The notes below the pieces were generated by a model. It did not search any database. It saw nothing but the letters and a program-made list of their open reading frames with translations, and was not told the origin of the DNA. From JAODBQ01 sp047602055 (GTDB lineage Bacteria; Actinomycetota; Acidimicrobiia; Acidimicrobiales; Ilumatobacteraceae), in NCBI GenBank assembly GCA_047602055.1, contig JASGIG010000001.1:124001-188000 (forward strand): a stretch of 64,000 nt of DNA, given 5' to 3'. Of this stretch, positions 45,783 through 54,471 are shown in pieces (the first letter of the stretch is position 1; each line of letters opens with the position of its first letter). The position numbers were made by a program, and so were the translations under genes.

Positions 45783-47204
45783 GTGATCACCACCGATCCG
45801 GTTGCGCTGCCGCTGCAGCGTCCTGCGTTCGCCGACCTCGACGGGATGTCGATCGAGTGGGCGGCGGCGCCCGTCGCCGAGCCGTCGCTCGTCGTGCTCG
45901 ACGAGGCGCTGGCCACCGAGCTCGGCCTCGACGCCGACGCGTTGCGCACCCCGGCCGGCGTCACCGCCCTGATCGGGCAGCAGCTGCCGGAGGGCGCCGT
46001 CACGATCGCCCAGGCGTACGCCGGTCATCAGTTCGGCAACCTCTCGCCGCGACTCGGTGACGGCCGCGCCCTGCTGCTCGGCGAGCTGAGCGGCACCGAC
46101 GGTCGCCGCGTCGACGTGCACCTCAAGGGCTCGGGCGCGACGCCGTTCTCCCGGGGCGGCGACGGCAAGGCCGCGCTCGGGCCAATGCTGCGCGAGCACC
46201 TCGTGTCGTCGGCGATGCACGCCCTCGGCATCCCCACCACCCGGGCGCTGGCGGTGGTCGCCACCGGCGAGCCGGTGCTGCGGGAGACGCCGCTGCCCGG
46301 CGCGATCCTCGTGCGCGTCGCCGCCAGCCACCTGCGCGTCGGCTCGTTCCAGTACGCCGCGGCGATCGGCGGCACGCCGCTGCTGCAGCAGCTCGCCGAC
46401 CTGGCGATCGCCCGTCACCATCCGCAGGCGGCCGAGGCCGACCAGCCGTACGTCGCCCTGTTCGAGGCGGTCGTCGAGGCCCAGGCCTCGCTCGTCGCCC
46501 GGTGGATGGCGGTCGGGTTCATCCACGGCGTGATGAACACCGACAACATGACGATCTCCGGCGAGACGATCGACTACGGGCCGTGCGCGTTCATGGACAC
46601 CTACGACCCGGCGACCGTGTTCAGCTCGATCGACCACGGCGGCCGCTATGCGTACGGCAACCAGCCACGGATCGCCCACTGGAACCTGGCCCGCCTCGGC
46701 GAAGCGATGCTGCCGCTGTTCGCCGCGGAGCCGCGAGCCGCCATCGACGCCGCCAACGGCGTGCTGGCCGCGTTCGCCGACCGCTACGAGCACCACCGGC
46801 TGGCCGCCTTCGGCGCCAAGCTCGGGCTGGCCGCGCCGGGGCCCGACGACGCCGAGCTGATCGACGACCTCCTCGCCGTGCTCGAGGCACAGCACCTCGA
46901 CATGACCTCGACGTTCCGGGCGCTCGGCGACGACGTCACAGCGTTCATGCCGAACGACTGGACAGAGCGCTGGCGGGCCCGCCGTGACGTCCGCCCCACC
47001 GAGTTGGACCGGGTCAACCCGATCTACATCCCGCGCAACCACCTCGTCGAGGAGGCGCTCGCGGCAGCCACCGAGAGCGACATGGCGCCGTACGAACTGC
47101 TGCTCGACGCGGTCACCCACCCGTTCGACGCCCACGCCGGCCGGGAGCGCTACGCCGAGCCCGGCCCCGCCGACCCGCGCTATCGCACGTTCTGCGGCAC
47201 CTGA
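45783..47204 (+). CDS. selO: SelO / YdiU protein adenylyltransferase (pseudokinase)
   Basis: 473 residues from a GTG. Clear SelO motifs: AYAGHQFGNLSPRLGDGRA near the N-terminus, the nucleotide-binding LKGSGATPFSRGGDGKAALG, and the catalytic HGVMNTDNM with IDYGPCAFMD. SelO transfers AMP to protein Ser/Thr/Tyr residues and takes part in the redox stress response. The length is close to normal. The C-terminal Cys (TFCGT) conserved in many SelO proteins for redox control is present. A family A palindrome follows the stop by 2 nt. Confidence 0.93.
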   Translation: MITTDPVALPLQRPAFADLDGMSIEWAAAPVAEPSLVVLDEALATELGLDADALRTPAGVTALIGQQLPEGAVTIAQAYAGHQFGNLSPRLGDGRALLLGELSGTDGRRVDVHLKGSGATPFSRGGDGKAALGPMLREHLVSSAMHALGIPTTRALAVVATGEPVLRETPLPGAILVRVAASHLRVGSFQYAAAIGGTPLLQQLADLAIARHHPQAAEADQPYVALFEAVVEAQASLVARWMAVGFIHGVMNTDNMTISGETIDYGPCAFMDTYDPATVFSSIDHGGRYAYGNQPRIAHWNLARLGEAMLPLFAAEPRAAIDAANGVLAAFADRYEHHRLAAFGAKLGLAAPGPDDAELIDDLLAVLEAQHLDMTSTFRALGDDVTAFMPNDWTERWRARRDVRPTELDRVNPIYIPRNHLVEEALAAATESDMAPYELLLDAVTHPFDAHAGRERYAEPGPADPRYRTFCGT

Positions 47205-47205
47205 G

Positions 47206-47256
47206 ATCTGCGTCACGACACGAACGCACACGTCGGTCTGTGCACTGACACAAACC
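47206..47256 (+). repeat. Dispersed imperfect palindrome (family A), copy 3
   Basis: Inverted relative to copies 1 and 2 (CTGCGTCACGACACGAACG, then GTCGGTCTGTGCACTGACAC). It begins right after the selO stop codon and may act as its terminator. Confidence 0.75.
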
Positions 47257-47414
47257 CGGCGGGCACGCCACCGATCTGACAGACCCCCTGACGAGACGCC
47301 CAATCGGGTGGTTCGTGCCCGAACGGGAGCGACAGCGTCTGCCCGGGAGCGAGCACGGGAACGAACGAGTGCCCCGCCGGAACGTCCGGCGAGACCGAAG
47401 GGATGGAGGGCCGT

Positions 47415-47576
47415 ATGTCCAGCAACATGGACGAGATCAAGGGTCGTGTGAAGGAAGCAGCCGGTGATCTCACCGGCGACAAGGACCTCGAGAACGAGGG
47501 CAAGATCGATCAGCTCACCGGCAAGGTGAAGGATGCGGTCGACACGGTCAAGGACAAGTTGACCGGCAAGTCCTGA
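47415..47576 (+). CDS. CsbD-family stress protein
   Basis: A 53-residue, highly charged small protein. The sequence MDEIKGRVKEAAGDLTGD, then GKIDQLTGKVKDAVDTVKD, is the CsbD helical hairpin. GGAGGG lies 5 nt before the ATG. CsbD proteins are abundant general-stress proteins of unknown mechanism, expressed under sigma-B-like control in Bacillus. Not an enzyme. Confidence 0.92.
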   Translation: MSSNMDEIKGRVKEAAGDLTGDKDLENEGKIDQLTGKVKDAVDTVKDKLTGKS

Positions 47577-47677
47577 ACGACCCGTGCGGGTGCCCGAACC
47601 CCGCGTGGGTCCGGGTACCCGCAGGCCTGCCGCGCGGCATGGGCTCGCTCGGAGGTCGATCGCTAGGGTCCCGGTCC

Positions 47678-48898
47678 ATGTCCAGCACCGACATCGCCGA
47701 CCCGATCGACAGCGACCACGACCTCAACCTCGACGAGGTGAACCGCCTCGTCGACGAGCTGCTGGCCAAGTTCCCGGATCCCACCGCCGACCAGGTGGCC
47801 TTCGCCGGCGAGCAGTTCGACCGCGGCCTGGCGTGGGTCCACTTCCCCGTCGGGCTCGGCGGCCTCGGCCTGTCGCCGAAGTTCCAGCCGATCATCAACG
47901 CCCGGGTGTTCGCCGCCGGCGCCACCAACCCGTTCATGCGCAACCCGATGGGCTACGGGATGTGCGGCCCGACGATCGTCGAGTGGGGCAGCGCCGAGCA
48001 GAAGGAGCACTACCTGCGGCGGATCTTCACCGCCGAGGACATCTGGTGCCAGCTGTTCTCCGAGCCCGGCGCCGGCTCCGACGTCGCCGGGCTCGCCACG
48101 ATGGCGGTGCTCGACGGCGACGTGTGGGTGCTCAACGGGCAGAAGGTGTGGACCTCGCTCGGCCACCGGGCCCGCTGGGGCCTGATCATCTGCCGCACCG
48201 ATCCCGAGGCGCTCAAGCACGCCGGCATCACCGCGTTCATCGTCGACATGCACGCGCCCGGCGTCGAGGTCCGCCCGCTGCGGCAGATGACCGGCGGCGC
48301 CGAGTTCAACGAGGTGTACTTCACCGACGTCAAGGTGCCGGCGACGGAGATCCTCGGCCGCCCGGGCGACGGCTGGCGGGTGAGCCTGACGACGCTGATG
48401 AACGAGCGCACGGCGATCGGTGGAGCGATCCCGCCGCGCGGCTCCGGGCCGATCGCCTCGGCGGTCGAGATCTGGCAGGCGCTGCCCGAGGACGAGCGCT
48501 CGCCGGCGACGCTCGACCGGCTGACGCAGGTCTGGATCGAGTCGGAGGTGATCCGGCTCAACAACATCCGCGCCGCCAACAACCGCAAGATGGGAGTGCC
48601 CGGGCCGGAGGGCTCGATCGGCAAGCTCGCCGGCGCCGAGAACAACAAGCACGTCTACGAGGTGTGCATGGACCTGCTCGGCGCCCGGGCCCTGCTGTCG
48701 GGCGGCTACGACGTCGACGACGAGCAGCCGACGGGCATCGACGCCGTCACCCGTGCGTTCCTGCGCAGCCGCGCCAACTCGATCGAGGGTGGCACGTCCG
48801 AGGTGCTGCGCAACATCCTCGGCGAGCGCGTCCTCGGCCTCCCCGGCGACGTCCGCGTCGACCGCGAGGTCCCGTGGAACCAGGTGCCACGCGGGTAG
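47678..48898 (+). CDS. Acyl-CoA dehydrogenase
   Basis: 406 residues, complete. The flavin/substrate motifs WCQLFSEPGAGSDVAGL and VLNGQKVWTSLGHRARWGL are clear. The C-terminal domain ends with SIEGGTSEVLRNILGERVLGLP, the conserved family end. It resembles the FadE17/FadE26-type dehydrogenases used in side-chain or steroid-like degradation. It is a different subfamily from the one at 1-957. The ATG at 47678 fits the family N-terminus. Confidence 0.92.
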   Translation: MSSTDIADPIDSDHDLNLDEVNRLVDELLAKFPDPTADQVAFAGEQFDRGLAWVHFPVGLGGLGLSPKFQPIINARVFAAGATNPFMRNPMGYGMCGPTIVEWGSAEQKEHYLRRIFTAEDIWCQLFSEPGAGSDVAGLATMAVLDGDVWVLNGQKVWTSLGHRARWGLIICRTDPEALKHAGITAFIVDMHAPGVEVRPLRQMTGGAEFNEVYFTDVKVPATEILGRPGDGWRVSLTTLMNERTAIGGAIPPRGSGPIASAVEIWQALPEDERSPATLDRLTQVWIESEVIRLNNIRAANNRKMGVPGPEGSIGKLAGAENNKHVYEVCMDLLGARALLSGGYDVDDEQPTGIDAVTRAFLRSRANSIEGGTSEVLRNILGERVLGLPGDVRVDREVPWNQVPRG

Positions 48899-48922
48899 AC
48901 GAGCGCGGTACTCGCCGATATC

Positions 48923-48937
48923 CGACTGAAATGGTCG
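48923..48937. promoter_or_regulatory. Operator-like repeat CGACT-N5-GGTCG (site 1)
   Basis: Inverted repeat CCGACT/GGTCGG flanking GAAAT, 24 bp before the SsuD remnant start. It matches the motif YGACT-N5-RGTCR found at 50492, 52669 and 53824. Confidence 0.55.
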
Positions 48938-48960
48938 GCATTATCACCTGGCATCGTCGT

Positions 48961-49470
48961 GTGACGATCAAGGTCCACTGGTTCCTGCCGACCTCTGGCG
49001 GCAGCCGCACGGTCGTGCCCTTCGGCCCCGCCGGCCACCACCGCGCCCCCACGCTGGAGCACCTCACCCGGCTCGCCCAGGCCGCCGACCACCTCGGCTC
49101 CGAGGGCGTGCTGACGCCGACCGGCACGTGGTGCGAGGACGCCTGGATCGTCACGTCGGCGCCGATCACCCAGACCAAGCGACTCAAGTTCCTCCGTGGC
49201 CCGACAGCGGGCGGCTGCGCTACGTCGGCGACGCCGCCTGGGCTCGTCGCCCTGCTCACCGCGCTCGCCGACGTGGCCGACGGCATGCGCCCGCTGCCGT
49301 CGTCGCTCGACGACGACCTGCCCGAGCTGAGCCGCCTCGTCGTACCGGCGCTGGCGGCGCGGCGCCTCGCCACCCGTCCACTCGGCGGCGCGTCGCTGCG
49401 CACCACGCTCGGCCTGCCCCGCCCCGAGAACCGCTACGCCACCAGCGCCAACGCAGGAGCCGCACGATGA
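48961..49470 (+). pseudogene. Chimeric remnant: SsuD N-terminus joined to an NtaA-type monooxygenase C-terminus
   Basis: The first 85 codons match the start of alkanesulfonate monooxygenase SsuD (KVHWFLPTSGGSRTVVPFGP, AQAADHLGSEGVLTPTGTWC, EDAWIVTSAPITQTKRLKFL). After about 49200 the sequence changes abruptly. It ends as the C-terminus of an NtaA/SnaA-type flavin monooxygenase (LPELSRLVVPALAARRLATR, then LRTTLGLPRPENRYA). The catalytic barrel of both is missing. The GTG start sits behind operator site 1. A large deletion joining two tandem genes is the simplest explanation. Confidence 0.75.
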
Positions 49471-49545
49471 CCCGCACCGATCCGCACGACGTCCCCCGTC
49501 CCGACGCCCAGCTGCACTTCGCCGGCCGCCCGGGGCGGGCCTCCT
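49467..49545 (+). pseudogene. NtaA-type monooxygenase, first codons only
   Basis: An ATG overlapping the preceding stop begins MTRTDPHDVPRPDAQLHFAG, a start typical of nitrilotriacetate-monooxygenase-like proteins. After about 25 codons it runs into the antisense of the next, truncated LLM gene. Only the beginning of a former gene is left. Confidence 0.5.
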
Positions 49546-50458
49546 CCGGCGTCGGGAACTGGATCGCCCCGGCGCCGGTGCGGATGCTGCGCAGCCACAG
49601 GCCGTAGCCGGTGGCCAGCTCGCGAGCCGCGGCGTCGGTGTCGGCGACGACGGCGTCGGCCGAGACCACGACGTACGCTTCGCCAGCCGTGCCGACGGGC
49701 AGAACGCGCGGGCGGTACCCCTCGACGGCGTCGAGGACCGACGACGGGCTGAGGTGGTAGTTGGCGGCGAACGGCAGGCCGCGGGCGCCGGCGACCTCGG
49801 CGCTCTCACCACCGCTGCTGCCGAGCACCCACACGTCGAGCGCCGAGCCCTCGCCCGGCACGACGTGGGCCTCGGCCCCCTCGGCCGAGCGGTAGGAGCC
49901 GGCGAGCAGCGCCAGCACGTCGTCGACCTGTTCGTCGTAGGACGGCGTCTCGGCGCCCGGTTGCTGGAGCAGCCCGATCTGCAGGGCGAAGCGCGGCGAG
50001 CCGAGCAGCCCGGCGAACGAGAACGGCGGCGGGATCAGCAGCCCCCGCTCGGTGCGCCGTCCCGGTGACGGTGCCGCGGCACCGCTGGACGAACCGGGTC
50101 GGCGGCGGAAGCCCGAACGGCCGAGCCCGAGGTCGATGCGCCCCGGGTGCAGCGCGTCGAGCAACCCGAACTGCTCGACGACCGACAGCGGCGTGTGGTG
50201 TCCCATCTGCACGGCGCCCGACCCGACGCGGATCCGCTCGGTGGCGGCCGCGACGTGGGCGATCACCAGCGCCGGGTTGGTGCCGGCGACGCCGGGGTTG
50301 AGGTGGTGCTCGGCGATCCAGTACTGCACGTACCCGGCCGCCTCGGCCCGGCGGGCGAGGTCGGCGGTGTCGGCCAGCGCCTGCCGAGCGTTCGAGCCGC
50401 TGCTGATCGGCACCAGGTCGAGGACCGACAGCGGGATCCGCATGGTGTGCTGCTCCAT
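49530..50458 (-). pseudogene. LLM-class flavin monooxygenase, C-terminus lost
   Basis: About 300 codons match alkanal/FMN-dependent monooxygenases of the MsnO8 type (IPLSVLDLVPISSGSNARQA, YVQYWIAEHHLNPGVAGTNP, GSGAVQMGHHTPLSVVEQFG, WVLGSSGGESAEVAGARGLP). Homology stops at GAIQFPTPEEARPGRPA, where the NtaA-type remnant on the other strand begins. The frame runs on as nonsense to 49256. About 40-50 C-terminal residues are missing, so it may be inactive. The start is ATG at 50458 or 50443. Operator site 2 is 34 bp upstream. Confidence 0.78.
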
Positions 50459-50491
50459 GCGGCGGGAGCGTATCCCTATCAGCTGGAATCT

Positions 50492-50506
50492 CGACTAATT
50501 AAATCA
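50492..50506. promoter_or_regulatory. Operator-like repeat CGACT-N5-AATCA (site 2)
   Basis: An AT-rich site upstream of the minus-strand LLM gene. It matches YGACT-N5-RGTCR except for one base in the right arm. The overlapping CTAATTAAATCAG is also nearly palindromic. Confidence 0.45.
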
Positions 50507-50588
50507 GCTATACCTCTGTGACGCCGCGCCGACACTTGACCATCGATCACCGACGCCCGCGATCGCGGGCTGATGCGGAGCTGCCGCG

Positions 50589-51167
50589 TCAGGCCGAACC
50601 GGCGCGCGACCAGATGTCGGCGCACGCCGTGCACGTCGACTCGGGGATCACGCCGACGCGCATCAGCTGGGCGAACAGCCAGCAGCCGGCGCAGAAGCCG
50701 GCGAGGGACTCGAGCAGGGCGAACGCCAGCAACAGGATCAGCAGGCCGGCCGTCACGACCGCGGTGCCGAAGCCGAGCCAGGCGATCGCCGCCGCCGTGG
50801 TCACGGTGAGGCCGATCGCCTGGGCGAAGCGCTTCGGTGGTCCGGGCACCTCCCTCGGCGGACCGAGTCGCGGCGCGACCACTCGCGTCGCCAGCTGGCC
50901 GAGCGGGCTCAGCCGCGGTCCGGTGAGCACCCGGGCGAGGAAGCCGGCCGCGAGCACCGCGCTGAGCCACCACCATTGCGTCGCCAGGGTCAGCACCGTG
51001 AGCACGACCACCCCGCCGGCGACGACGCGCGCCGCCTTCTCGTTCACCGGGTTGGGAAAGCCGATCAGCCGCGACGCCACGCGGTCGACGCTACCGGCAA
51101 CGTCGACCGGCGAGATCGGGATTCGACCGTCAGGCCGGACGTGCCGGGCGGCGGTCGTCCCACGCAT
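50589..51167 (-). CDS. DUF4395 membrane protein
   Basis: Up to 192 residues with about four membrane helices. The DUF4395 signature is present: FPNPVNEKAARVVAGG near the start, FCAGCWLFAQLMR and a Cys-rich end STCTACADIW. The family often lies next to rhodanese or sulfur-transfer genes and has paired cysteines. The ATG at 51167 would overlap the rrf2-type gene by 38 bp; a later GTG (VASRLIG) is possible. It is transcribed after the Rrf2 regulator. Confidence 0.82.
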   Translation of the reverse strand: MRGTTAARHVRPDGRIPISPVDVAGSVDRVASRLIGFPNPVNEKAARVVAGGVVVLTVLTLATQWWWLSAVLAAGFLARVLTGPRLSPLGQLATRVVAPRLGPPREVPGPPKRFAQAIGLTVTTAAAIAWLGFGTAVVTAGLLILLLAFALLESLAGFCAGCWLFAQLMRVGVIPESTCTACADIWSRAGSA

Positions 51168-51615
51168 CCGGCTTCGACGCCACCGCGACGATCCGCTTGG
51201 GCAGGTTCCCGTGCGCCAGGTGATCGATCGTCACGGCCTCGAGCACCGAGCGCAGCGAGGCACGCACGGCGATCCACATCGTCACGAACGCCTCGTCCTC
51301 CCCCGTCTCGGCCAACTCGTGCGGGCGCAGCCCGCGCACCGAGGCCAGCGGCCCGTCGACGGCGCGGATGACGTCGGCCACCGTGATCTTGGACGCCGGC
51401 CGGGCCAACAGCCAGCCGCCATCTCCGCCGCGCCTGCTCTGCAGGACCCCGCCGTTGCGCAGCAGGCGCAGGATGTCCGGCAGGAAGCCCGGCGGCAGAT
51501 CGTCCTTGGCGGCGAGCACCGCGCCCGAGACCGGTTGCGGGTTGTCCCCCTCGGTCAGCTGGGCGAGCGTCGTCGTCACCCGCACCGCATAGGCCACCTT
51601 GTGAGAGATCCGCAC
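51130..51615 (-). CDS. Rrf2-family transcriptional regulator (CymR-like, no Fe-S cysteines)
   Basis: 161 residues from GTG. The Rrf2 winged helix is clear (ISHKVAYAVRVTTTLAQL, LPPGFLPDILRLLRNGGVL, SRRGGDGGWLLARPASKIT). The three cysteines that bind an Fe-S cluster in IscR/NsrR are absent, as in the sulfur regulator CymR. It sits amid sulfonate-utilisation genes and is the only intact regulator there. It is therefore the best candidate to bind the YGACT-N5-RGTCR sites. Confidence 0.88.
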   Translation of the reverse strand: MRISHKVAYAVRVTTTLAQLTEGDNPQPVSGAVLAAKDDLPPGFLPDILRLLRNGGVLQSRRGGDGGWLLARPASKITVADVIRAVDGPLASVRGLRPHELAETGEDEAFVTMWIAVRASLRSVLEAVTIDHLAHGNLPKRIVAVASKPDAWDDRRPARPA

Positions 51616-51667
51616 TCCGCAAACGTAGCCAGTCGTGCCTCGACCGATCGTGAGACACACCGCTGAT

Positions 51668-51753
51668 CCGAGGCGCGGCGAGCGCCGAAGCGAAGCGGAG
51701 GCGGCGAGCACGGCAGGCGCAGGGAGCAGCTTCGCTGCGACCTGAGCACGAAC
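51668..51753 (-). repeat. Dispersed 3' hairpin element (family B), copy 5
   Basis: Begins 1 nt after the tauD-type stop codon. The hairpin is GCAGC-TTC-GCTGC; flanks GAGCACGAAC and GGCGAGCGCCGAAGCGAAG are conserved. Confidence 0.85.
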
Positions 51754-51754
51754 C

Positions 51755-52633
51755 TCACAGATCGGAGGGACCAAAGGGCCGGTCGCCGGCAACGGTGACG
51801 CGGTGCATCACCCGCGGGCCGTCGTAGTCGGCGGCGGCGTAGTGGCTGGTGGCCCGGTTGTCCCAGATCGCCACGTCGCCGGCTCGCCAGCGCCAGCGGA
51901 CCACCCGCTCGGGCGCGGTGATGTGGTCGTACAGCAGGTCGAGCAGCCGCTCGCTCTCCAGCCGGGACAGGCCCTCGACGTGCGACGTGAACACGGGGTT
52001 GACGAACAGGCCGCGCTCGCCGGTCTCGGGATGGAGCCGGACGACCGGATGGCGCACCGGAGCCATCGTGGCGACCTGCTGGCCGCCACCCTCGGCACGG
52101 AACCGGTCGAACGTCCGCGCCGCGTCGTGCACGGCGACGAGCGGGTCGACGAGCCGGCGGAAGCCCGGCGACAGCGCCCCGTAGGCGGCGACGAGGTCGG
52201 CCCACAGCGTGTCGCCGCCGCGCTCGGGGATCTCCTTGGCGGCAAGGATCGACGCCAGCGGCGGGCGCTCCGAGAACGTCACGTCGGTGTGCCAGCGGTT
52301 GTTGTAGCTCGTCCCCTCGCCGCGGTCGCCGATGCCCAACCGGTAGTCCCGGCTGTCGAGGACGAGCACCTCGGGGTGGTCGGCGTCGAGCCCGCCCTGG
52401 AGCGGGTGGGCCGGCGTCAGCTCGCCGAACCATCGGGCGAACGCCACCTGTTGGCTCGGGGTGACGTGCTGGTCGCGCAGGAACAGCACCCGCCAGCGCA
52501 GCAACGCGGCGCGCACCGCCTCGATCGTCCCCAGCTCCACCGGGGCCGCCAGGTCGACGCCGTGCACGACGGCGCCGATCGTTCCGGTCAACGGCTCTAC
52601 CGCCAGGTCTACTTGGGTCATGGTCTGCGTCAT
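51755..52633 (-). CDS. TauD/TfdA-family Fe(II)/2-oxoglutarate dioxygenase
   Basis: 292 residues, taurine dioxygenase type, which releases sulfite or an aldehyde from taurine or related compounds. Iron ligands: WHTDVTF (His115, Asp117) and ATSHYAA (His264). The 2-oxoglutarate Arg lies in MHRVTV. The N-terminal GAVVHGVDLAAPV and RDQHVTPSQQVAFARWFGEL are typical. The frame is open to a GTG at 52684 inside operator site 3, so the ATG at 52633 is preferred. It could also act on alkyl sulfates. Confidence 0.9.
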   Translation of the reverse strand: MTQTMTQVDLAVEPLTGTIGAVVHGVDLAAPVELGTIEAVRAALLRWRVLFLRDQHVTPSQQVAFARWFGELTPAHPLQGGLDADHPEVLVLDSRDYRLGIGDRGEGTSYNNRWHTDVTFSERPPLASILAAKEIPERGGDTLWADLVAAYGALSPGFRRLVDPLVAVHDAARTFDRFRAEGGGQQVATMAPVRHPVVRLHPETGERGLFVNPVFTSHVEGLSRLESERLLDLLYDHITAPERVVRWRWRAGDVAIWDNRATSHYAAADYDGPRVMHRVTVAGDRPFGPSDL

Positions 52634-52668
52634 CGGTACCGGCTTCTCGTCGAGCGGAGAGGTTTGCC

Positions 52669-52683
52669 CGACCAAAGTAGTCA
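52669..52683. promoter_or_regulatory. Operator-like repeat TGACT-N5-GGTCG (site 3)
   Basis: Read on the minus strand, 36 bp before the tauD-type start: TGACT-ACTTT-GGTCG. It matches the motif at 48923 and 53824. Confidence 0.55.
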
Positions 52684-52828
52684 CCTATCACGATGCCAGC
52701 ATTATCCGGCTAACCCAACCAGATAGATAGGCAAGGTGGCGCCCCGCCGTCCACGGCGCCGCGGTCGCCGCCCTGATCGATGCGGCACGAGCCGTCCCCG
52801 CCTGACCGACGACACCGAGGAGACCGTC

Positions 52829-53490
52829 ATGACCCAGACCGGCACGCCCACCACCGAGACGGGCACCGACGCGTTCGCCGCCGCGTGACACGACGGGCAT
52901 CGCCGGCACCAGGCCGCGACCGAGAGCCCGCACGGCTTCCTGGCGATCACCTCGATCAACCGGCTGAACGCCGAGTCGCAGCGGCTCCCGGATGCACCCG
53001 GCGAGTGGCACACCGACGACATCGTCGTCCACGTCGCGCTCGGCGACGGCGAGGAGATCGTCGTCGACGGCACGCCGGTGCACAGCGGCTACGACTTCGG
53101 CGTCATCCCCGAGCGCGGCAGCATCACCGTCGGCTGGGGCGACGCGGCGATCGAGGTCGCCAAGCGCGGCGGGTACGACATCGTCCGGCCGCGCCATCCG
53201 GACGCGCCGATCGTGTCGGCCGACCGCAGTCGCTCGTGGTGTTCGCCGACAAGCCCGAGTACGGCCTGTTCGCGCTGTTCACCGACGCCACCTCGGGCGT
53301 CACGACGTACGGCCTGTGCCGCAGCCTGTCCATCCCGGCGCCGGCAGCCGACGGCAGCGTCCGCGTCGGCCTCAACCGGGCGACAACCCGCCCCGCGCGT
53401 CCACCACCTCGCCACCTGCCCGCTGCCGCCGAAGGAGCACCGCCTGCCCGTGGCCATCGAGGCCGGCGAGCAACCCCCCCTACGAACACC
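52829..53490 (+). pseudogene. DUF1684 family protein, nonsense- and frameshift-broken
   Basis: An ATG with GAGGAG six nt upstream starts the gene. It is stopped by TGA at 52886-52888, where the family has Trp (FAAA*HDGHR). Reading through gives SPHGFLAITSINRLNAESQR and GEWHTDDIVVHV. A shift near 53220 leads to VVFADKPEYGLFALFTDATS and GVTTYGLCRSL. A further shift near 53385 leads to HHLATCPLPPKEHRLPVAIE. An internal block of the family is also missing. DUF1684 proteins are of unknown function. The gene is dead. Confidence 0.75.
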
Positions 53491-53823
53491 GGGGCCGACC
53501 GGCGTCATCGGTGACGACGCTGGACGGACCGTGACGCACGTCCGAGTCGGACCCCGTCCAGCGTCGGCTGCTGCTTGCGGCGACGGCGCGATCGCCGTTG
53601 GCTGGATGGTCGGCGCGACTGCGCGAGCGGGAGTGCTCGCTCGTCGGCGCTGGACGCCAGAGTGGCCCGCGGAGCCGGGGGATCGATCCGCGGGCCACCC
53701 CGACGATTCCGCGGCCGGCGACTGCGCCCTCGCCGGCTCGCGTGGTGGCATCGCCGTCGTCATCCCACGCTGTTGTGGTTCGATCGCCCGGCGACGTCAT
53801 GCCGCAAGCATAGCCACTATTCC
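53491..53823. other. Stretch without a recognisable gene
   Basis: Frames are open on both strands, as usual at this GC content, but none resembles a family I know. A minus-strand frame with ATG at 53800, just behind operator site 4, could be the relic of a regulated gene. I see no other structure. Confidence 0.4.
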
Positions 53824-53838
53824 TGACTGATCAAGTCA
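53824..53838. promoter_or_regulatory. Operator-like repeat TGACT-GATCA-AGTCA (site 4)
   Basis: A complete inverted repeat in an AT-rich stretch between the unassigned region and the TauD remnant. It is the most symmetrical of the four sites. Confidence 0.55.
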
Positions 53839-53856
53839 TAATTATGCGAACGAGGC

Positions 53857-54100
53857 TCAGCCGCCGATGACCGTGCGGTACACCAGCGGGCCGTCGTCGT
53901 CGTCGACCGCATCGTGTCACGTCGCCAGGTTGTCCCAGATCACGAAGTCGCCGGGCTGCCGGCCGAACGGCACCGAGAAGTTCGGCGAACCGGCACGGGC
54001 CAGCAGGGACGGTAGGAACGTGGCTCCGTCGGCGGGCGACACGCCGGCATTCATCCCGACGTCGCCAGCACTCACTCGAGGAACGGATGACGGAGATGGC
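53857..54100 (-). pseudogene. TauD-family dioxygenase remnant
   Basis: The C-terminal end of a TauD-type protein: GRQPGDFVIWDNLAT, then TGA at 53917-53919 where the family has Trp, then HDAVDDDDGPLVYRTVIGG and the normal stop. Upstream, AGVSPADGATFLPSLLARAG keeps some family flavour, but the HxD region is absent. It is inactive. Confidence 0.7.
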
Positions 54101-54142
54101 CCCGCGGGTTCGTGAGGTGGCCCTGGGACTTCACGGTTTTCG

Positions 54143-54443
54143 CCTCGTGGGTTGAGTAAGGATCGTGCCCACCTCGACGAGTGGGGCGAGGACGTCGCCC
54201 CGTCCACCGAGCTGCGCCAGCGGTACGGGCACGACCCCGACCGCTTCGACGAGCTCGCCGATCACGACCGCTCCGAGCTCCGCGATCCGGAGCGCGCTAC
54301 TGCGCTGGCCAAGCTGCGCGAGCTGGTCGCCTCCGGCCCGATGACGCTCCTGACGGGCCGCCAGGCGCGCCGACATCGGCGAGGCCACCGTCCTGGCAGA
54401 CCTGCTGACGAAGCGCTCACCGGGCAGGCGCTCACCACGTTGA
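54143..54443 (+). pseudogene. DUF488 family protein, 5'-truncated and frameshifted
   Basis: The frame opens inside the family motif PRGLSKDRAHLDEWGEDVAP and continues with STELRQRYGHDPDRFDEL and LRELVASGPMTLLTG. One extra C at about 54368 breaks it; without it the end reads AADIGEATVLADLLTK. The first 25 or so residues, including VDRLWPRG, are cut off at the junction with the preceding sequence. The function of the family is unknown. Confidence 0.72.
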
Positions 54444-54471
54444 ACGGTCCATCTCAGCGGTCCATCTCAGC

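Noticed and set aside
52886..53919. Reassigned TGA codon
   Set aside because: TGA is used as the normal stop in many intact genes here (for example sbcD and the fused ABC ATPase), and both affected genes carry other lesions.
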